From Cerrena zonata (lineage: Eukaryota; Basidiomycota; Agaricomycetes; Polyporales; Cerrenaceae): 64,000 nucleotides of DNA. The stretch spans positions 248,001-312,000 of the forward strand of contig JASBNA010000022.1 of NCBI GenBank assembly GCA_038087015.1, in the 5' to 3' direction. Numbering within the stretch: the stretch's first letter is position 1; every line of letters begins with the position of its first letter. Positions 1-13,174 of this stretch are shown in pieces. The position numbers were made by a program, and so were the translations under genes. The notes under the pieces were generated by a model. It saw nothing but the letters and a program-made list of their open reading frames with translations. It had not been told where the DNA came from and made no database searches.

Positions 1-207
1 CATCACGACTTCCCGTCAGTTGCCTGGACACGCCTGCCGGCCTTGCGGGCTCTCGCACCTGAGTTCTACGACACCTTACCATCACATCCTTCCTGGCCTA
101 TGGTCATCGTTAACTTTATTAGAGACTCTGAAGTTGGTATCTTTGCTAGAGTAAAGAGACTTAGTAAAGAATCTCGTAACAAGAAGTTTGATCCTACAGA
201 CAATTAG
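1..207 (+). CDS. 3' end of an unrecognised gene (partial)
   Basis: An open frame runs from the first base to TAG at 205-207, giving 68 C-terminal residues that start HHDFPSVAWTRLPAL and end in a basic tail (KRLSKESRNKKFDPTDN). There is no stop before the terminator, and codon use looks like the neighbouring coding exons. The gene starts outside the window, so length and domains are unknown and I recognise no family. It reads toward the Nudix gene on the same strand, 218 bp upstream of that gene's ATG. Confidence 0.5.
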   Translation, partial: HHDFPSVAWTRLPALRALAPEFYDTLPSHPSWPMVIVNFIRDSEVGIFARVKRLSKESRNKKFDPTDN

Positions 208-425
208 ATACTAATCTCCTAAACATACCCTCATTATCTACGAGTTTCGTTTAGTTTATCTTAATTCAGTTTGGGCTTCAGTGCGCTGGCTATTAAACAA
301 AGTGGGCTCGGCTAGTTGAATATTGGACTGACTCGTGCGATATATGCGTTAACGTTAACGATCACGTTGTGGAAGGCTCTATATTACGGTCGGCACTTTG
401 AGATCAACGTTGGTTATTAACCACG

Positions 426-1274
426 ATGTCCCACGACATTATTGTCCCCTTGGGTGTACCGCACAGCGATAGATATCGTGGAGTATGCGATGGTGGAATA
501 GACGACGAGGACTGGTCCGAGTTTACCGAAGTCCGGAGATATACTAATGCATTTATCATACAAGACGGAAAGGTTAGTTCTGGAAACACAAGAGCAGCGA
601 AGTATATTCACTTCTATACATTATATAGATTCTCCTAGGCTATAAGAAGCGAGGTTATGGCCAAGGATTGTAAGTACAATTCAGAGGAAAGCGTACTTCC
701 TCAGGCTTAAACGATGATTTCGTTGGACAGATGGAATGGGTTTGGCGGTAAAGTCGAACCCGGTGAGAGCAGTCTGCAGGCGGCGGAACGTGAGCTCGAG
801 GTGAGTAGGATTGTTCAATGACTCATTCTTCCAGCCTCCCGTTAACTTGCGCGACTGATGGACCTAATTGAACTTTTAGGAGGAGGCAGGGATCAGGGCC
901 CAGCTCCGTTTGGCCGGAACACTTTTCTTTATAGATGCAAAAGTCCCATGGGCTTTCCACATCGATATATTCGTGGCTCACACGTTCACAGGCGAGATCA
1001 TTGAGTATGCATTGTGTCTCGCTACCTTTTCTGTCCTGACTTGTTCTCTCGAAGGACTGATGAAATGCGACCACAATGGTTTTGTGCTCAAATGGCAGAG
1101 GACACGGAGGATCCTGAAGTGGCCAGGTTACCTCAGATCCCGTACGACAGGATGTGGGCCGATGATATTTATTGGATGCCCCAGCTCCTCCGGGATACGC
1201 CTTTTGCGGGACGTATGGACTTCGCGAAGAATGGGACGCTTAGAAAGTGGTGGGTGGCTAAGGTAGTAAACTAG
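426..1274 (+). CDS. MutT/MTH1-like Nudix hydrolase, five exons
   Basis: Likely a nucleotide-pool sanitising pyrophosphohydrolase of the MTH1 (8-oxo-dGTPase) type that hydrolyses oxidised purine nucleoside triphosphates. The spliced product contains the Nudix box G-x5-E-x7-R-E-L-x-E-E-x-G (GKVEPGESS...RELEEEAGI), preceded by KKRGYGQGLWNGFGG. The tail (DEMRPQWF, MWADDIYWMP) matches the MTH1 C-terminal half. Introns are 573-628, 670-730, 801-879 and 1005-1054, all GT-AG; each one restores the frame exactly across the Nudix core. The ATG at 426 gives an N-terminal extension of roughly 40 residues before the conserved YTNAFIIQDGK, longer than in animal MTH1, so a later start cannot be excluded. 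It converges on the D-amino-acid oxidase gene, with only about 50 bp between stop codons. The family call is firm; substrate preference is inferred. Confidence 0.88.
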
Positions 1275-1325
1275 AATACATTCGAGTTGTATATGGCGTA
1301 TACCGTGAATTTACAACACTACATA

Positions 1326-2786
1326 TTACACTTGTTTGCTTGCTGATGCTTTCTCAAGCAACTCCACCACAACTGAGGCAGTTCCCCAAGATGACTGGTA
1401 ACCTCCTCCGCCATGACCATAGTTCGAGACAACAGGGATATCTGCTTTGGGACCTTTGACCCACTCGACGTCAAGTCGAACGCCACCTTTGCGAGCTGGC
1501 CTGAACCCACAGCCCTCCTCGACAATAATAGGGTAAAGGTCATCCACAGTAGGCTCACGTTGAGCACGGATTTCAGGAGGAGCTAGCTCTGGACATAAAG
1601 CAAGTGAGCGTTCGAAGATTTCCCTTGTGGTTTCAGGACGGGCAATCGGATACCTAAGATAACCGAAGAATAAACAAGTTGGATATGCAATAGAGAGTAA
1701 TAAGATTGCATACCAATCATTATCGAGTTTTGTACCACCGACAATGACCTGTTAGTCAAGGTTTAGTCCGCGGGAACGAACAAGTCTGTCTGCATACCAC
1801 TCACATCTCCACATCGCCGAGGAATAATGTACGTCCATAACCCTTGCTCCAAATGGCTGGCAGTGCGTCCAAACTTGATCCACGGTGCTTTCAAAATAAC
1901 CACTTGTCCTCTAACAGGATAAACGTCTTTATCCTCCACCCCTCCTAAACTCCTCGCACCCAATCCGGGACAGAGTACGAGTGCATCGACAGGTTGATGA
2001 CGGAAAGGGGAGGAAAATATGAAAGGCCCGCCCTCGATGACCTGATTGATGTGTTGAACAGCTCCACGAGCAAATTGGCCTCCTCCGGAAGTAAACCTAT
2101 CCCAGAGGTATCGAAGATATGCGGGTGTATCAATAGTGAGTGTTGTGAAAGAAACACCTGTTTGTGCGTTGGGAATTAGAGAGCTTTCCGGAAGGGGTTT
2201 CCACTGAGGAGGGATGTATCAATAGAGGATAGACCATGCAACGTAAGGAGATGTGAACGTACATCGGGCATCCAGTCCAGGTGTGTGTTTCGGCCATCGA
2301 AATAATAGTCGGTCTGGGGGAGACGAAGGAAGCAGTGTTCAGCTTCTCCGCCGGGAGCGGAAAGCTCCCACATAACATCAAAGGTATCTTTATCAAATTC
2401 TATAACAGGTAGGGTTAGCTTGTACTTGCGCGCGGGAAGAGCCTGTGCGCTGTACTTTCTTGTTTCGGCTCTCCATCAGCATGGCTGACGTGATGGGCAC
2501 CCTACACCGAAGTCAGTATATCATAGTTGACTCCAGGATAATCACAAACACCAGACTTACGGCCCAGATACTTGTATAACGGATGGATTTCGGATCAGTG
2601 GGGATCGTCTCAGCAACGATCGAAACTGCATAGCCTTTCTGTTGCAATGCTATAGCAGTCGTTAAACCAGCAACTCCTAGATATTATCAAGTTGGAGCCT
2701 TGTGAATAGATGGATAAAGATCGATCGAATACATAAAACACACCTGCCCCTATGACCACCACACGCTTCGCGTTTTCTTCCGTCAT
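1326..2786 (-). CDS. D-amino-acid oxidase family flavoenzyme (DAAO/DASPO)
   Basis: FAD-dependent oxidative deamination of D-amino acids, normally peroxisomal. Seven exons can be spliced. The N-terminus carries the Rossmann motif RVVVIGAGVAGLTTA, followed by the family signature RYTSIWAGAHH. Next come TFDVMWELS, DYYFDGRN and the FAD-proximal LCPGLGARSLGG and PVRGQVVILKAP. The C-terminal half has GFRPARKGGVRLD and NYGHGGGGYQSSWG, the latter being the PROSITE-type DAO signature. Introns fall after VIGAG, WA, EPKQE, WMPD, GD and NDW; all have GT-AG ends. The protein ends in ASKQV, with no SKL-type peroxisomal targeting tail such as many yeast DAAOs have, so its location is uncertain. The WAGAHH motif and the GFRPAR segment are intact, so it should be active. 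Whether it prefers neutral D-amino acids or D-aspartate cannot be told from the sequence alone. Confidence 0.92.
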
Positions 2787-3375
2787 ACTCCAAGTTGTCA
2801 GAAAGACTGATTGTCAGTGGACTGTCCGGGTGTAATTGGTCTATAAGGAGTAAGGGTCAAGTTCAACGACCGGGCAGGAATAGATGTTATCGGAATAGCC
2901 TTTTACTATCTGGGCTCCGGTAGAGTCGTATCGTGCCGTTCAGAGGCAATTTAGTTATTCCCAATCCTCACTTGCCTGTTACATCGAGCGAACTTAACAT
3001 CGAAGGTCGTTACTTTCTTATTTGTTGTTGGAGTACAGCGATAATAGTGTAATCAGGACCGAGCTCGCTGAAGGCAATAGTTCAAATCGTTTAAGTAGTC
3101 ATACCAGTATCGCCGTACATGATGGAGGCAGGTTCCCACCTCAGAGTACGATTATCTACTCCGACTCCGTCTCTGAGATCTGATCCGGGAAATAGATTAG
3201 ATCAAAAAAATGATCTACTCTTCAAGTTCAAACGCAATTATTATTGATTACTTGTCAACATAAAACCCAGCCTGACGTCTAAATATTAAATATACGATAC
3301 AAGGTGCTGAACGTTCATGATTATAGGTACACTTGAGAAATTTCCGCAAAGAAACCAGCCGTCTCTTCGAGTATG
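2787..3375. other. Spacer upstream of the DAAO gene, no gene seen
   Basis: It holds the DAAO promoter and the 3' flank of the next minus-strand gene. An A/T-rich stretch (around 3180-3260) and scattered short ORFs are present, none with protein-like composition or a splice-consistent extension. Confidence 0.6.
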
Positions 3376-5143
3376 TCAATTCCGGACTATTTTCCTCCTT
3401 TCGACCCCAATACCTCCAAACCCTTCTCGCACAATCAACCAGATACCGGTACACGAGACAATATCTTTGATCTCTTGCGCGGTCATTATCGTGGGTGTAC
3501 TGAAATCATGTAAGCTCGAAAGCAATGAACCCACAGCAGAACGGGTGTATACTGGAAAACTTGGGGGCGATGATCGTGTGGTTGGTCTACTCTCTTTGGG
3601 GCGGCCGAGCGATTTCACACCTCGTTTGTGCGCCGTACCGTTCCCCAGGTCAATATCAGGTAGGGGATTAGGTATCTTGAGCATGGCTGTGATTTTTGGA
3701 TGATGAGGAGCGGGGATAACAGACCCTACGCGGAGGCGGGTCTCTTGTGGCTGTTTATGTTGAGCGGCTGCATGAGCAGGGGAAGTAGAAATCGTCGAAG
3801 TATGTCGATTGCAGACAAGCGAACATGTCCATGGTGTATCCGAATCCTCAGTGTCGCTTTCCTCATCAGGATCGTCCATCTCGAAAGATTTTCGGCGAGG
3901 CGAAGCCACCGGCGGGTTCAGAGGCAATTGTTGTCGAAACACAGGGGGGGCAGAAGTTGCCGTTCTTTCCCTCGATATTTCCTTGTCAGATCCATCCTCG
4001 GTCCTCCGCTGCAGTCCTTCTTCCCGCCCCTTTCCCTTTGCTTTGGCTCGTTTCCACTCAAAGCGAACTTCAACCAGACTCGTCTGGCTATCGTCGTATT
4101 TTAGCCACCGCCGAACAACCCAAGTATAGGATTTAGGGTGTTTGCCCCTGGGTGGGTATACTGGAGATTCTAGGTGGGGTGTAACGCCAAGGGTTCGTCG
4201 CGCTGAGGCTGATGATGGATGCGATAGTTGCGTCTGAGTTTCAGAAGGCAGTGATGGACGTCGACTGCCAGAAGCCGCTGGAATATCCGTGCTCTTCTTC
4301 TTGAACATCTTTCCAAGGAATTTACGGACTCCGGTGGTACTGGTTTGGTCGGTTGACGACTGAGATGGCTGATGCGAAGGGTCTCGGATAGAAGGGCCAG
4401 ACATGCTGTGTTGAGCATCATGACTGACGTGGGTATTCGACGTGAGTGATGTCGCGGAAGAGGTTGCTTCACTCTCCAATGAGACGCCTCTACCAGAGGT
4501 GCTTTTGAATGAAGCTCCGGCCCATATCTCTACCGGCTCCAAGATAGCGAGCCCAATGATTTCCAAGCCTTGTTTATGGAATTTTGCGACCTTAGCATCG
4601 GTGCTGGCATCGACGATGACATTCGTCAGCATATTGTGGGCCTGGAGGTTGTACAGCGGAGTAATGGCACGCTTGGAGGAAGGTGAAAACATGGACGAGC
4701 CACTGGCTAAGGAGACCGAGGAAGTATGACCTGTAGTGGATACATCCCATTGGCTAGAGTTAGATGAAGTCGGTGCGATGATATCGTCGCCAACATCCGC
4801 CGAGGAGTCAAAGGAATTTCGGGCTCGTTCCTTGCCCTTTGTGCTCGGTGATACAAGTTGGACTTGTAGATTTAGCGGGTGAGTCATTTTCGATGGAGGT
4901 GGTCGTACGATGATGAGTGACTAGAAGGATTGCTAGTGATCAGAAACGATCCAGAAGGTAAGAAGGTTGGCCGCATACCTCATGCGATCTATCCTTTCGT
5001 TTCTTTCCACCGTGGTCGTTAGAATTACGTTGGAACTCATCGCCGTACAAGCTCTCGTTTGTAGACGTATTCCTGCTGTGAGTTGGTCGTCGAGGGACGG
5101 ATGCTAATGGAGGAGGAGCAGTGGTGCGCATCGAGTCAGTCAA
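3376..5143 (-). CDS. Ser/Thr-rich 569-residue protein of unknown function, two exons
   Basis: Exon 1 (5143-4979) encodes 55 residues beginning MTDSMRTTAPPPLASVP. A 58-nt GT-AG intron (4978-4921) joins it in frame to a long second exon (4920-3376). The product is largely low-complexity, rich in S, T, P and K. Two islands look structured: a hydrophobic N-terminal part (LYNLQAHNMLTNVIVDAS ... GLEIIGLAILEPVEIWAG) and a central WVVRRWLKYDD ... VEVRFEWKRAK segment. A short basic patch (KFLGKMFKKKS) and a C-terminal VSCTGIWLIVREGFGG follow. No transmembrane segment or signal peptide is evident. I do not recognise a named domain. The composition suggests a regulated scaffold or signalling protein, but that is only inference. 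It is divergently arranged with the SYLF-SH3 gene. Confidence 0.75.
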
Positions 5144-6671
5144 TGATGTGGGTGAGAGAAAATGGAGGTGAAGTCGAGGTCGCTATCAAGGCTTCGATAG
5201 TTAAGATTCGATATGAGACAAACGCAGTCGCTTGAATATTTTCATTGTACGAGATCGTGCATGGGAACAGTTTGCCGAGCTAGCTACCAGCACGCGGAGT
5301 GATTCTGCGCTTTTTAGATTGTATTGTGGCTAGAAGAGCGATCGGGGAAGAACAGTATCAACACGTGGATGATAGTTAGGATCTGGAAAGGTGCCGCAGT
5401 TGTTTTACGCATAGAAAGTGCATGCGCCACTGGGGCCTGACCGCCTAGATCGGAGACAGTAAGTCTGGAATGATAATCTAACCTATACTATTGGTCATAT
5501 ATGCTGGCTTCTCCTTCGAGCGTATCGTATATACATAGAATGTGTACACGCACCGCTAGCGGTAATCGACATCCATTCACTTTCTTCCTTGGACACATCC
5601 GTAACTCTCATTAGATACTGTTTCATAATTTGCTTCGCGGAGAAAATATTAGCAATTTGAAGACTACGCAAATATAGAGACGCCACCTTGACAATGTATC
5701 TACAATGTTGACGCAGTTGTGTAATCTTGCGACCGCCCCTCGCTACATATCGACTCGGTAAGTGGGTTCATTGTTTGCGTAGATTGAAATGTAAACACTT
5801 GTTAACACTATCTCTACCTCACTGCATTTCACGGTGACGCCAAGCGGTGAGGAAGTTACTTGCCGGAACCTGTCTCACATGGACCGCCATGGTCTACGGT
5901 CCCGCAGTGAGATGTACTGCGTACACGTCGCCATAGAGTGCTGTGGAATGATAGCCAGTCGGTCTGTGTGATTTTCCTGGAAGTCGATGCGGAGTCCAAC
6001 TGCGATCAAAGGAACCTGTTGAATTTCTTTGAGCGCAGTTTTAACATATATGTGACACCTGACAAAGTCGAATCCGACTTTGCCATTCGCATGAGATGAA
6101 GTCGGAAGGACTACACCCGTTTTGCAGTTCTGACGTAGGCGGTTTCAATGTGGGATTTTACAACGTTGCATCGTATCATAGTTACAATGTTTCGCGAGAC
6201 GGCGTGTCTGGTCCATATTGAATCTGTCGAAGGTAAAGTTCGACCAAAAGAAAACTATATTATATTACACGAAGGACAGAAGCTTGGTTTGCTATGGAAA
6301 GGAATGTGGCTCACACTACTATCTAGAAGACCATCATCGCGAAAAGCATAGCGCTGCTAGCGAAGGCGGAGCACAGTGACTCTCCGCCCACTAAAAAATG
6401 GCCCTTGTCCAGTAGAGAATATCTGGACAAGAGTGATAAGGTGTAGGCGTGAAGAAAAGAACGAAATTCGTTTGACGAGTTGAATATAAATCGGTCTTTG
6501 CCGGACCGTGGGAGGAACCTTCCTGAAAAGGATGCCGCAGGCAAGTAAGCGGAACTGACTTGCGGGTATGATGCAAGTGCTCGATCCCTCCCGGCCGAGC
6601 GGGGTCATTCCCTTCCACATAAACGTCCTTGACCAAAATGTTTAATCAACTTGAACCTTCTCCATACCACC
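5144..6671. other. 1.5-kb divergent intergenic region
   Basis: It lies between two divergently transcribed genes and presumably contains both promoters. Short ORFs at 5495-5686 (-) and 6148-6351 (+) have no recognisable similarity and no splice partners. I see no repeat or RNA gene here. Confidence 0.55.
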
Positions 6672-8792
6672 ATGAAGTCCCCACTTCCCCAACCTCTCCC
6701 GAAAGAATGTCAAAAAGCTGCCAAGATCTGTATGTTCTACTCTACTTTATATGCTATCTGACACTCATGGGAGCCTTCAGTTCAGTCCTTCGTCGACAGT
6801 GGCAATAATGGACTCGATGGAGTAAGTATTTGATCTCTTCGTCTGCCTTACACGTTTAGTAACGCATGGTACGTTAGGTTGTCCCTCGAACTATTCTCGA
6901 GAATGCCAAGGGATTCGCCATTTTCACCATCTTCAAGGCTGGCTTCCTGTTCTCTGCTCGAGCAGGTAGTGGCATAGTCATCGCGAAACTGGAGGACGGT
7001 TGTAAGTATACATTCTATTATCTCATACCGCAACCTCCTCGGCTAGATTGACTTCTGCTTGACGTTTCGACGCGTCAACTGATACTGTCAACTGGGCTTC
7101 TTGTGCAATACGGCCCGAGGTACCATATGTACACTTCCTATTACATCGAGGAAGTGTGTATCTGGGGAGGGATGGGCATTTCGGCTGCTTCTCCTGTCGT
7201 GTCGCACGATCTTCACCGCAGCACGAACGCAGGGTTCTTTCTGCGTGAATGTCTGCACCGCCATACTCTTAACGCCCTTGATTTTATGTCTTTTGTCACG
7301 CAGTATTACTTACTTCAGCATACACATTACAGCGTGGTCTGCTCCCAGTGCAATAGGAACAGCTGGTCTAGGCGTCGGGGGCCAAGCCGGTGCTGAACTG
7401 ACTGACTTCCTGGTGGTCCTTAATTCCAAATCCGCGGTCGTGAGTAACACAAGTGTATCTGCGGCCCTTCATATCCCTTATCATGAAATCTATTGCAGCG
7501 TTCTTTCATGGCGGCAGGGTCACTCACGCTAGGCGGAAATCTTAGTATCGCCGTTGGACCCCTAGGTCGTAACGGCGAAGCAATAGGCTCCCTTAACTCG
7601 AGTGGTAAGATGGCAGCAATGTACAGCTACTCGAAAACCCGGGGGTTATTCGGCGGTGTCTCGATCGAAGGATCTGTCATTGTGGAACGCCAGGACGCCA
7701 ACGCACAAGCCTACAAGTCAGATGTGACTGTACGACAATTACTCAGCGGTTCTGTAGACCCACCGGAATGGGCTATGCCTTTAATCAAGACACTCGAACA
7801 ATGCACCGGCTTGCCCGGCAACAGGAAATGGGTGCAAGAGCTCAGTACCAACAACGACGGATATATGTTTGGTAGTCTAGAGAGTCCGACTACTGAGGGT
7901 CCCTCCAGATTGAAGAAGAAGAATGAAAGACCAAGTCTCGCTTCCAAGACTTCGTACTTTGATTTCAGGGATCACAGTCAGGGCGATGTTCGTTCGTACT
8001 CACCAAAGCCATCGTTTGGTGCTGGGTCGACATCCACTTCAACATCTCAAGAGCGGAACAAGCCCACCACTGCTTTATTCGAGACTCAGTTTGAATCCGA
8101 CTTTGCTCCCGAGACAGAGCTCCGTAAACATCCCAAGCTGAAGTTCTCTCCCACAAGTCCTAAGCAACCACTTTCAAACTCCAACGATCTTGATCCATTT
8201 GAGGAAGGTTCCCCGTTCAACTCTCTGCCTCCCTTCAAATCTGCCTATTCCAGCTCTTCCCCTTCGGAATCTTCCAGCCATCGGCGAGCTATCAGCACGT
8301 ATACACCGACCAAAACATTTACACCTTCGCACAGCCTGACCCGTTCTCTTGGCTCAAGACCTTCTACAGGGAGAACAAGTGATATCGATTATCTCGAAGA
8401 CATGGATGGGAAACCGCCAAGTCAGACAGATTACAGTTTCGTGCCGAAACTGACCACTAAGCCTGCTTTATCTAATCCGATGAGACCTGGAGAAGGAATC
8501 GCAAGGGCGATTGCGTTATTTGACTTCAAAGCTGTTCAGGTGCGATTGAGTTTGTTTTTGTTGCTATCAACAAACAGAGTCTGATGCGTTGTTTTCGGCA
8601 GGCCGGTGATCTTTCATTTACCAAAGGTGAAGTCATCACCGTTACGGAAAAGAGCGACAACACAGACACTTGGTACGTCATTTCTTGCTCTTGAACACCA
8701 TTCTTCCATCGTACTTACTGTCCGATAGGTGGAAAGGCAAAGTAAACGGAAGGGAAGGCTCGTTCCCCGCTAACTATGTCGAAGTGGTTTGA
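6672..8792 (+). CDS. SYLF (Ysc84/SH3YL1-type) lipid-binding protein with C-terminal SH3 domain
   Basis: Ysc84-type proteins bind phosphoinositides and actin through the SYLF domain, and Las17/WASP partners through SH3; they act at cortical actin patches in endocytosis. Here the start MKSPLPQPLPKECQKAAKI leads into the SYLF domain (VVPRTILENAKGFAIFTIFKAGF ... GSGIVIAKLEDG, SAPSAIGTAGLGVGGQAGAE). SFMAAGSLTLGGNLSIAVGPLGR and YSYSKTRGLFGGVSIEG follow, giving a SYLF domain of roughly 230 residues. A Ser/Pro-rich linker follows, then an SH3 domain (ALFDFKA, GDLSFTKGEVITV, W-W-K-G-K, GSFPANYVEVV) ending at 8792. Six introns are inferred; five are short and the third (7002-7332) is 331 nt. The ATG at 6672 was chosen because it gives the usual family N-terminus; an upstream out-of-frame ATG exists at 6638. 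Confidence 0.92.
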
Positions 8793-9975
8793 TGCTCTCT
8801 ACGAACCTTGCGCGGATACTGCCGTGCTGTATCTAATAACTATGTATGTTACCACTGTATCTAATTCATTGTATCGATAATTCTGCGCTTGCCTCTCTTC
8901 TGTGTGTATTAGACCTGTACTTTTTGCTTTTGTGGCATTGCTGTCCCAATATTCACATCGTTGAACGAAACGGAACTTTGATAGCTATATGCGACGCTGG
9001 ACCCCTTGAACATGTGTCAGGTATGTTCGCGGATCCCGAAGAGTGTTCTACTAGTTGGTGAGCTTTCATACGATGGTTGTGGCATCAGACGTCGATGTTG
9101 CAAGCCACCGGAAGTAAGTTGTCCGCATATATATGTTGTCTTTAGCATATCTAACTTTATATTCTTAAGCGTTTAGCTATCGGCTTACGAGTTCGCACTA
9201 CGTCGGGGTCGGAAAGGCAATTCAATCAGTCATGTACATTGCTGTCCTTCCGTCCTTATAATCGGTCCCAGTGGATTGCGCACTATGTCCCACACAATGT
9301 CGGCCTAAGTGCTGATGATCAGGTATTGAATGTCAGAATGTACACAAACAGAAGTCCAAGAGCTAGCCGTGCACTGTGGGCGATACGCCCGATGACTCAG
9401 GGTCGGGGCCTGCGTGGATCACTAGAGACGATCGTTTTCGCTCTCCAGTGTGGGGTCACTCCAAAGGCTACGATGACGAGTACTAGAACGTTGCGTAACT
9501 CTGGAGGACGGACGCCGGAGAGTTGCTTCCAAAAACGCACTTATATTGTCGCTAAGAATCAACCGAATTTCTCAATAGAAGAAAATAACTTCAGAGCAAG
9601 GAATCACGAATACAAACGCATTACCGATAAGCGAGGTGTTACCGTAAAGTGAGTAATAATAACCTTATATCGACTGCCTTTGTCAGCTTATGAAGATCCC
9701 GACTCCCGATGCCGCAAGACATATCTTTGCCACTGTGCGACAATCCTACTCTATTAACTGAAAATTGCACGCGATCATGTGCAAAGTGTACTAAGGGTCC
9801 CAAATGTACTTTCTCAGTCAGCCTTTCTCCTACGTTATAGTCGACAGCACTAATAATTAGGTCAGCTTTGACACATGCGTTTTTCTCATCCAGGTTCTAG
9901 GAGTATATAAATGGCTTCGATAATCGATAGAAGAAGCGAATACCCCACATCAGCTTCTCGCTCATACAAACCACT
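8793..9975. other. Spacer before the first OYE gene
   Basis: A non-ATG open frame at 9239-9652 has random-looking composition, so I do not call it. The last 100 bp hold a TATA-like element, listed separately. Confidence 0.5.
9904..9910 (+). promoter_or_regulatory. TATA-like box upstream of OYE copy 1
   Basis: TATATAA lies 66 bp upstream of the ATG at 9976. OYE copies 2 and 3 have a matching element at 60-90 bp, which supports it as a core-promoter signal. Confidence 0.5.
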
Positions 9976-11351
<1,376 letters not shown>

Positions 11352-11913
11352 AGGACAATATAAACTACTGAGTCTACTCGCTGTAACGTGAAACTTAGAC
11401 AAAGACTGTACTAATTATATAAGTTTCAATTGGTGTCTAACACTGTCAACAACGAGGGATGTTGCGAGTGCGAGGTGATTTTTCTCCCTGTGCCCCTTAG
11501 TACTAGATGCTCTTTAGAAACAGTTGATGTTTAGCTTTGTTAGGATGTAAAGCTCTTGGTCAACAAAGACAAATAAACACGCCGCATTGCTGGCAGTGCA
11601 TACTTTCCTCGACTGATGCTATTTCTTAGACTTAGATCCTTCATAGTGGAACATGGCATATCCATATTTCTCCTTGATAAACAAGCATGGACCACTGTGC
11701 ATCAGTCCTTAGAATTGGTATATGATATATCTGACAGCGCGAGAACTAGTCCGAAAGTAGTCCGAAGGCCTTGGGCACAACCCTAATAGCCTCCGAACAA
11801 AGTTAACACTGGTCCTTCTTTCGCCTCCCACGACGCCTTCCCTCCTCCATTGTTTCGGTGAGTACTATCTTTTAGTACTGGAGTATATTTGTCCAACTCA
11901 ATGTATTTAGGCT
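11352..11913. other. Spacer with probable 5' leader intron of the F-box gene
   Basis: No ORF of note. GTGAGT at about 11858 and TTTAG just before the ATG at 11914 suggest a 5'-UTR intron of the downstream F-box gene; this is inference only. Confidence 0.4.
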
Positions 11914-13174
11914 ATGCGTTTAACTGACCCTTTCCTACCGCTTGAGCTGGTTGAACATATCGCTGGCTTTTTATGGGGGGGCTTCCCTACCCTCAAGACG
12001 TGGGCCTCGACTTGTCGATCGTGGCACGCGATCACACTTCCTACGATCTATCGTAGCGTTATCATAGACAACGAGCTCAGTCTTCGCAGCCTAGAGCGTG
12101 CTCTTGTCGCACGCCCTCATATCGCTCCTTGGATCCGCGAATTACGCATTACTGTCGACCCTCACGGTTCGACTACTACCACTTCCTGGGAAGGGGGCCC
12201 CCGAAATCTTCCTTGGATTTATGATCTACCGAAGAAGCTACCTAGGCATTTAACTAGGTTGCACGAAATTCACTTTTCCAAGATAATCAAAAGGAGATGG
12301 GCATATGACGAATGGATGTTCTTCCCTAGTTTCAGGAGATTTGGCACCGTCAAGTCTCTGGTATTCACACACTGCGTTTTCCCGGAAGATGTTGTAGACA
12401 GTCTCGTTCACAGTCTCTCTCAACTGAAGGACCTACAGTTCCGTGATCTCGCGTTTGCCGGTACCTCGTTCGTAGGAGCAGAGATAGCACCCCCGAAATA
12501 CAAGCAACCCCAGCTAAATTCGTTCACTCTGCATTCAGAGCAGATTTTTATGCCTTACCCCGCTTCATCCGTTGTACTGAAGTGGACTTTGCCCATGCAG
12601 ACAGCCTGGAATCTTAGGAGTTTACATCTCTTTGTTGGCTATCCCTCTGATGTCCCAGAGGTAGGAAGGATTATCCGTGCATTCTCTTCGAGCTTGCAAG
12701 ACCTTAGCATCAAATTTGCACAATCCGAGCTCTGGGGAAAGGCAAAGGACCGTGGGCATGGGCATGGCTCTAGTGGTGAGTGCTCACAAAGGCAGATTGT
12801 CGCGCATTATTCTGACTTTCATTGTTGTCTTTGGCCTAGTTGTGTTTGAATTCCTAGATTTGTCTCCCAATATTGAGATCCGCATTCTCGACCTGCACAA
12901 CCCACTCTTTTCCAGCGTTACCTGGCTTCTCTCTCGCATTCGCTCACCTCACCTTCATACCATTCAGTTCACGTCAATATTCAACAGTTCTCGAAGCATC
13001 AAAGTGAACGACTTCGAACCACTGGACGAAGTATTACATCAGCCTAACCTCGCGTCAATCAACGAAGTACGATTCAATCATAAAGGCTCTTTAGCATCAA
13101 GTATAGTACAACAAAAATTAAAGAAATGTTTACCTGCTACGTATGGAAGAGGAATTCGGATTAAAGTATATTAA
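11914..13174 (+). CDS. F-box/LRR-type protein
   Basis: Probable substrate adaptor of an SCF ubiquitin ligase. The N-terminus has an F-box-like helix pattern (LPLELVEHIAGFLWGGFPTL, TWASTCRSWHAITLPTIYRSV), followed by irregular leucine-rich segments (LKDLQFRDLAFAG, NLRSLHLFVGYPSD). A 64-nt intron at 12776-12839 restores the frame into FEFLDLSPNIEIRILDLHNP. The second exon runs to TAA after GIRIKVY. The product is about 398 residues. It lies between two OYE copies on the same strand. F-box/LRR proteins are expanded in mushrooms, and the target of this one cannot be inferred. Confidence 0.75.

Noticed and set aside
9239..9652. 137-codon open frame upstream of OYE copy 1
   Set aside because: Begins with a non-ATG codon, has random-looking composition and no splice partner.
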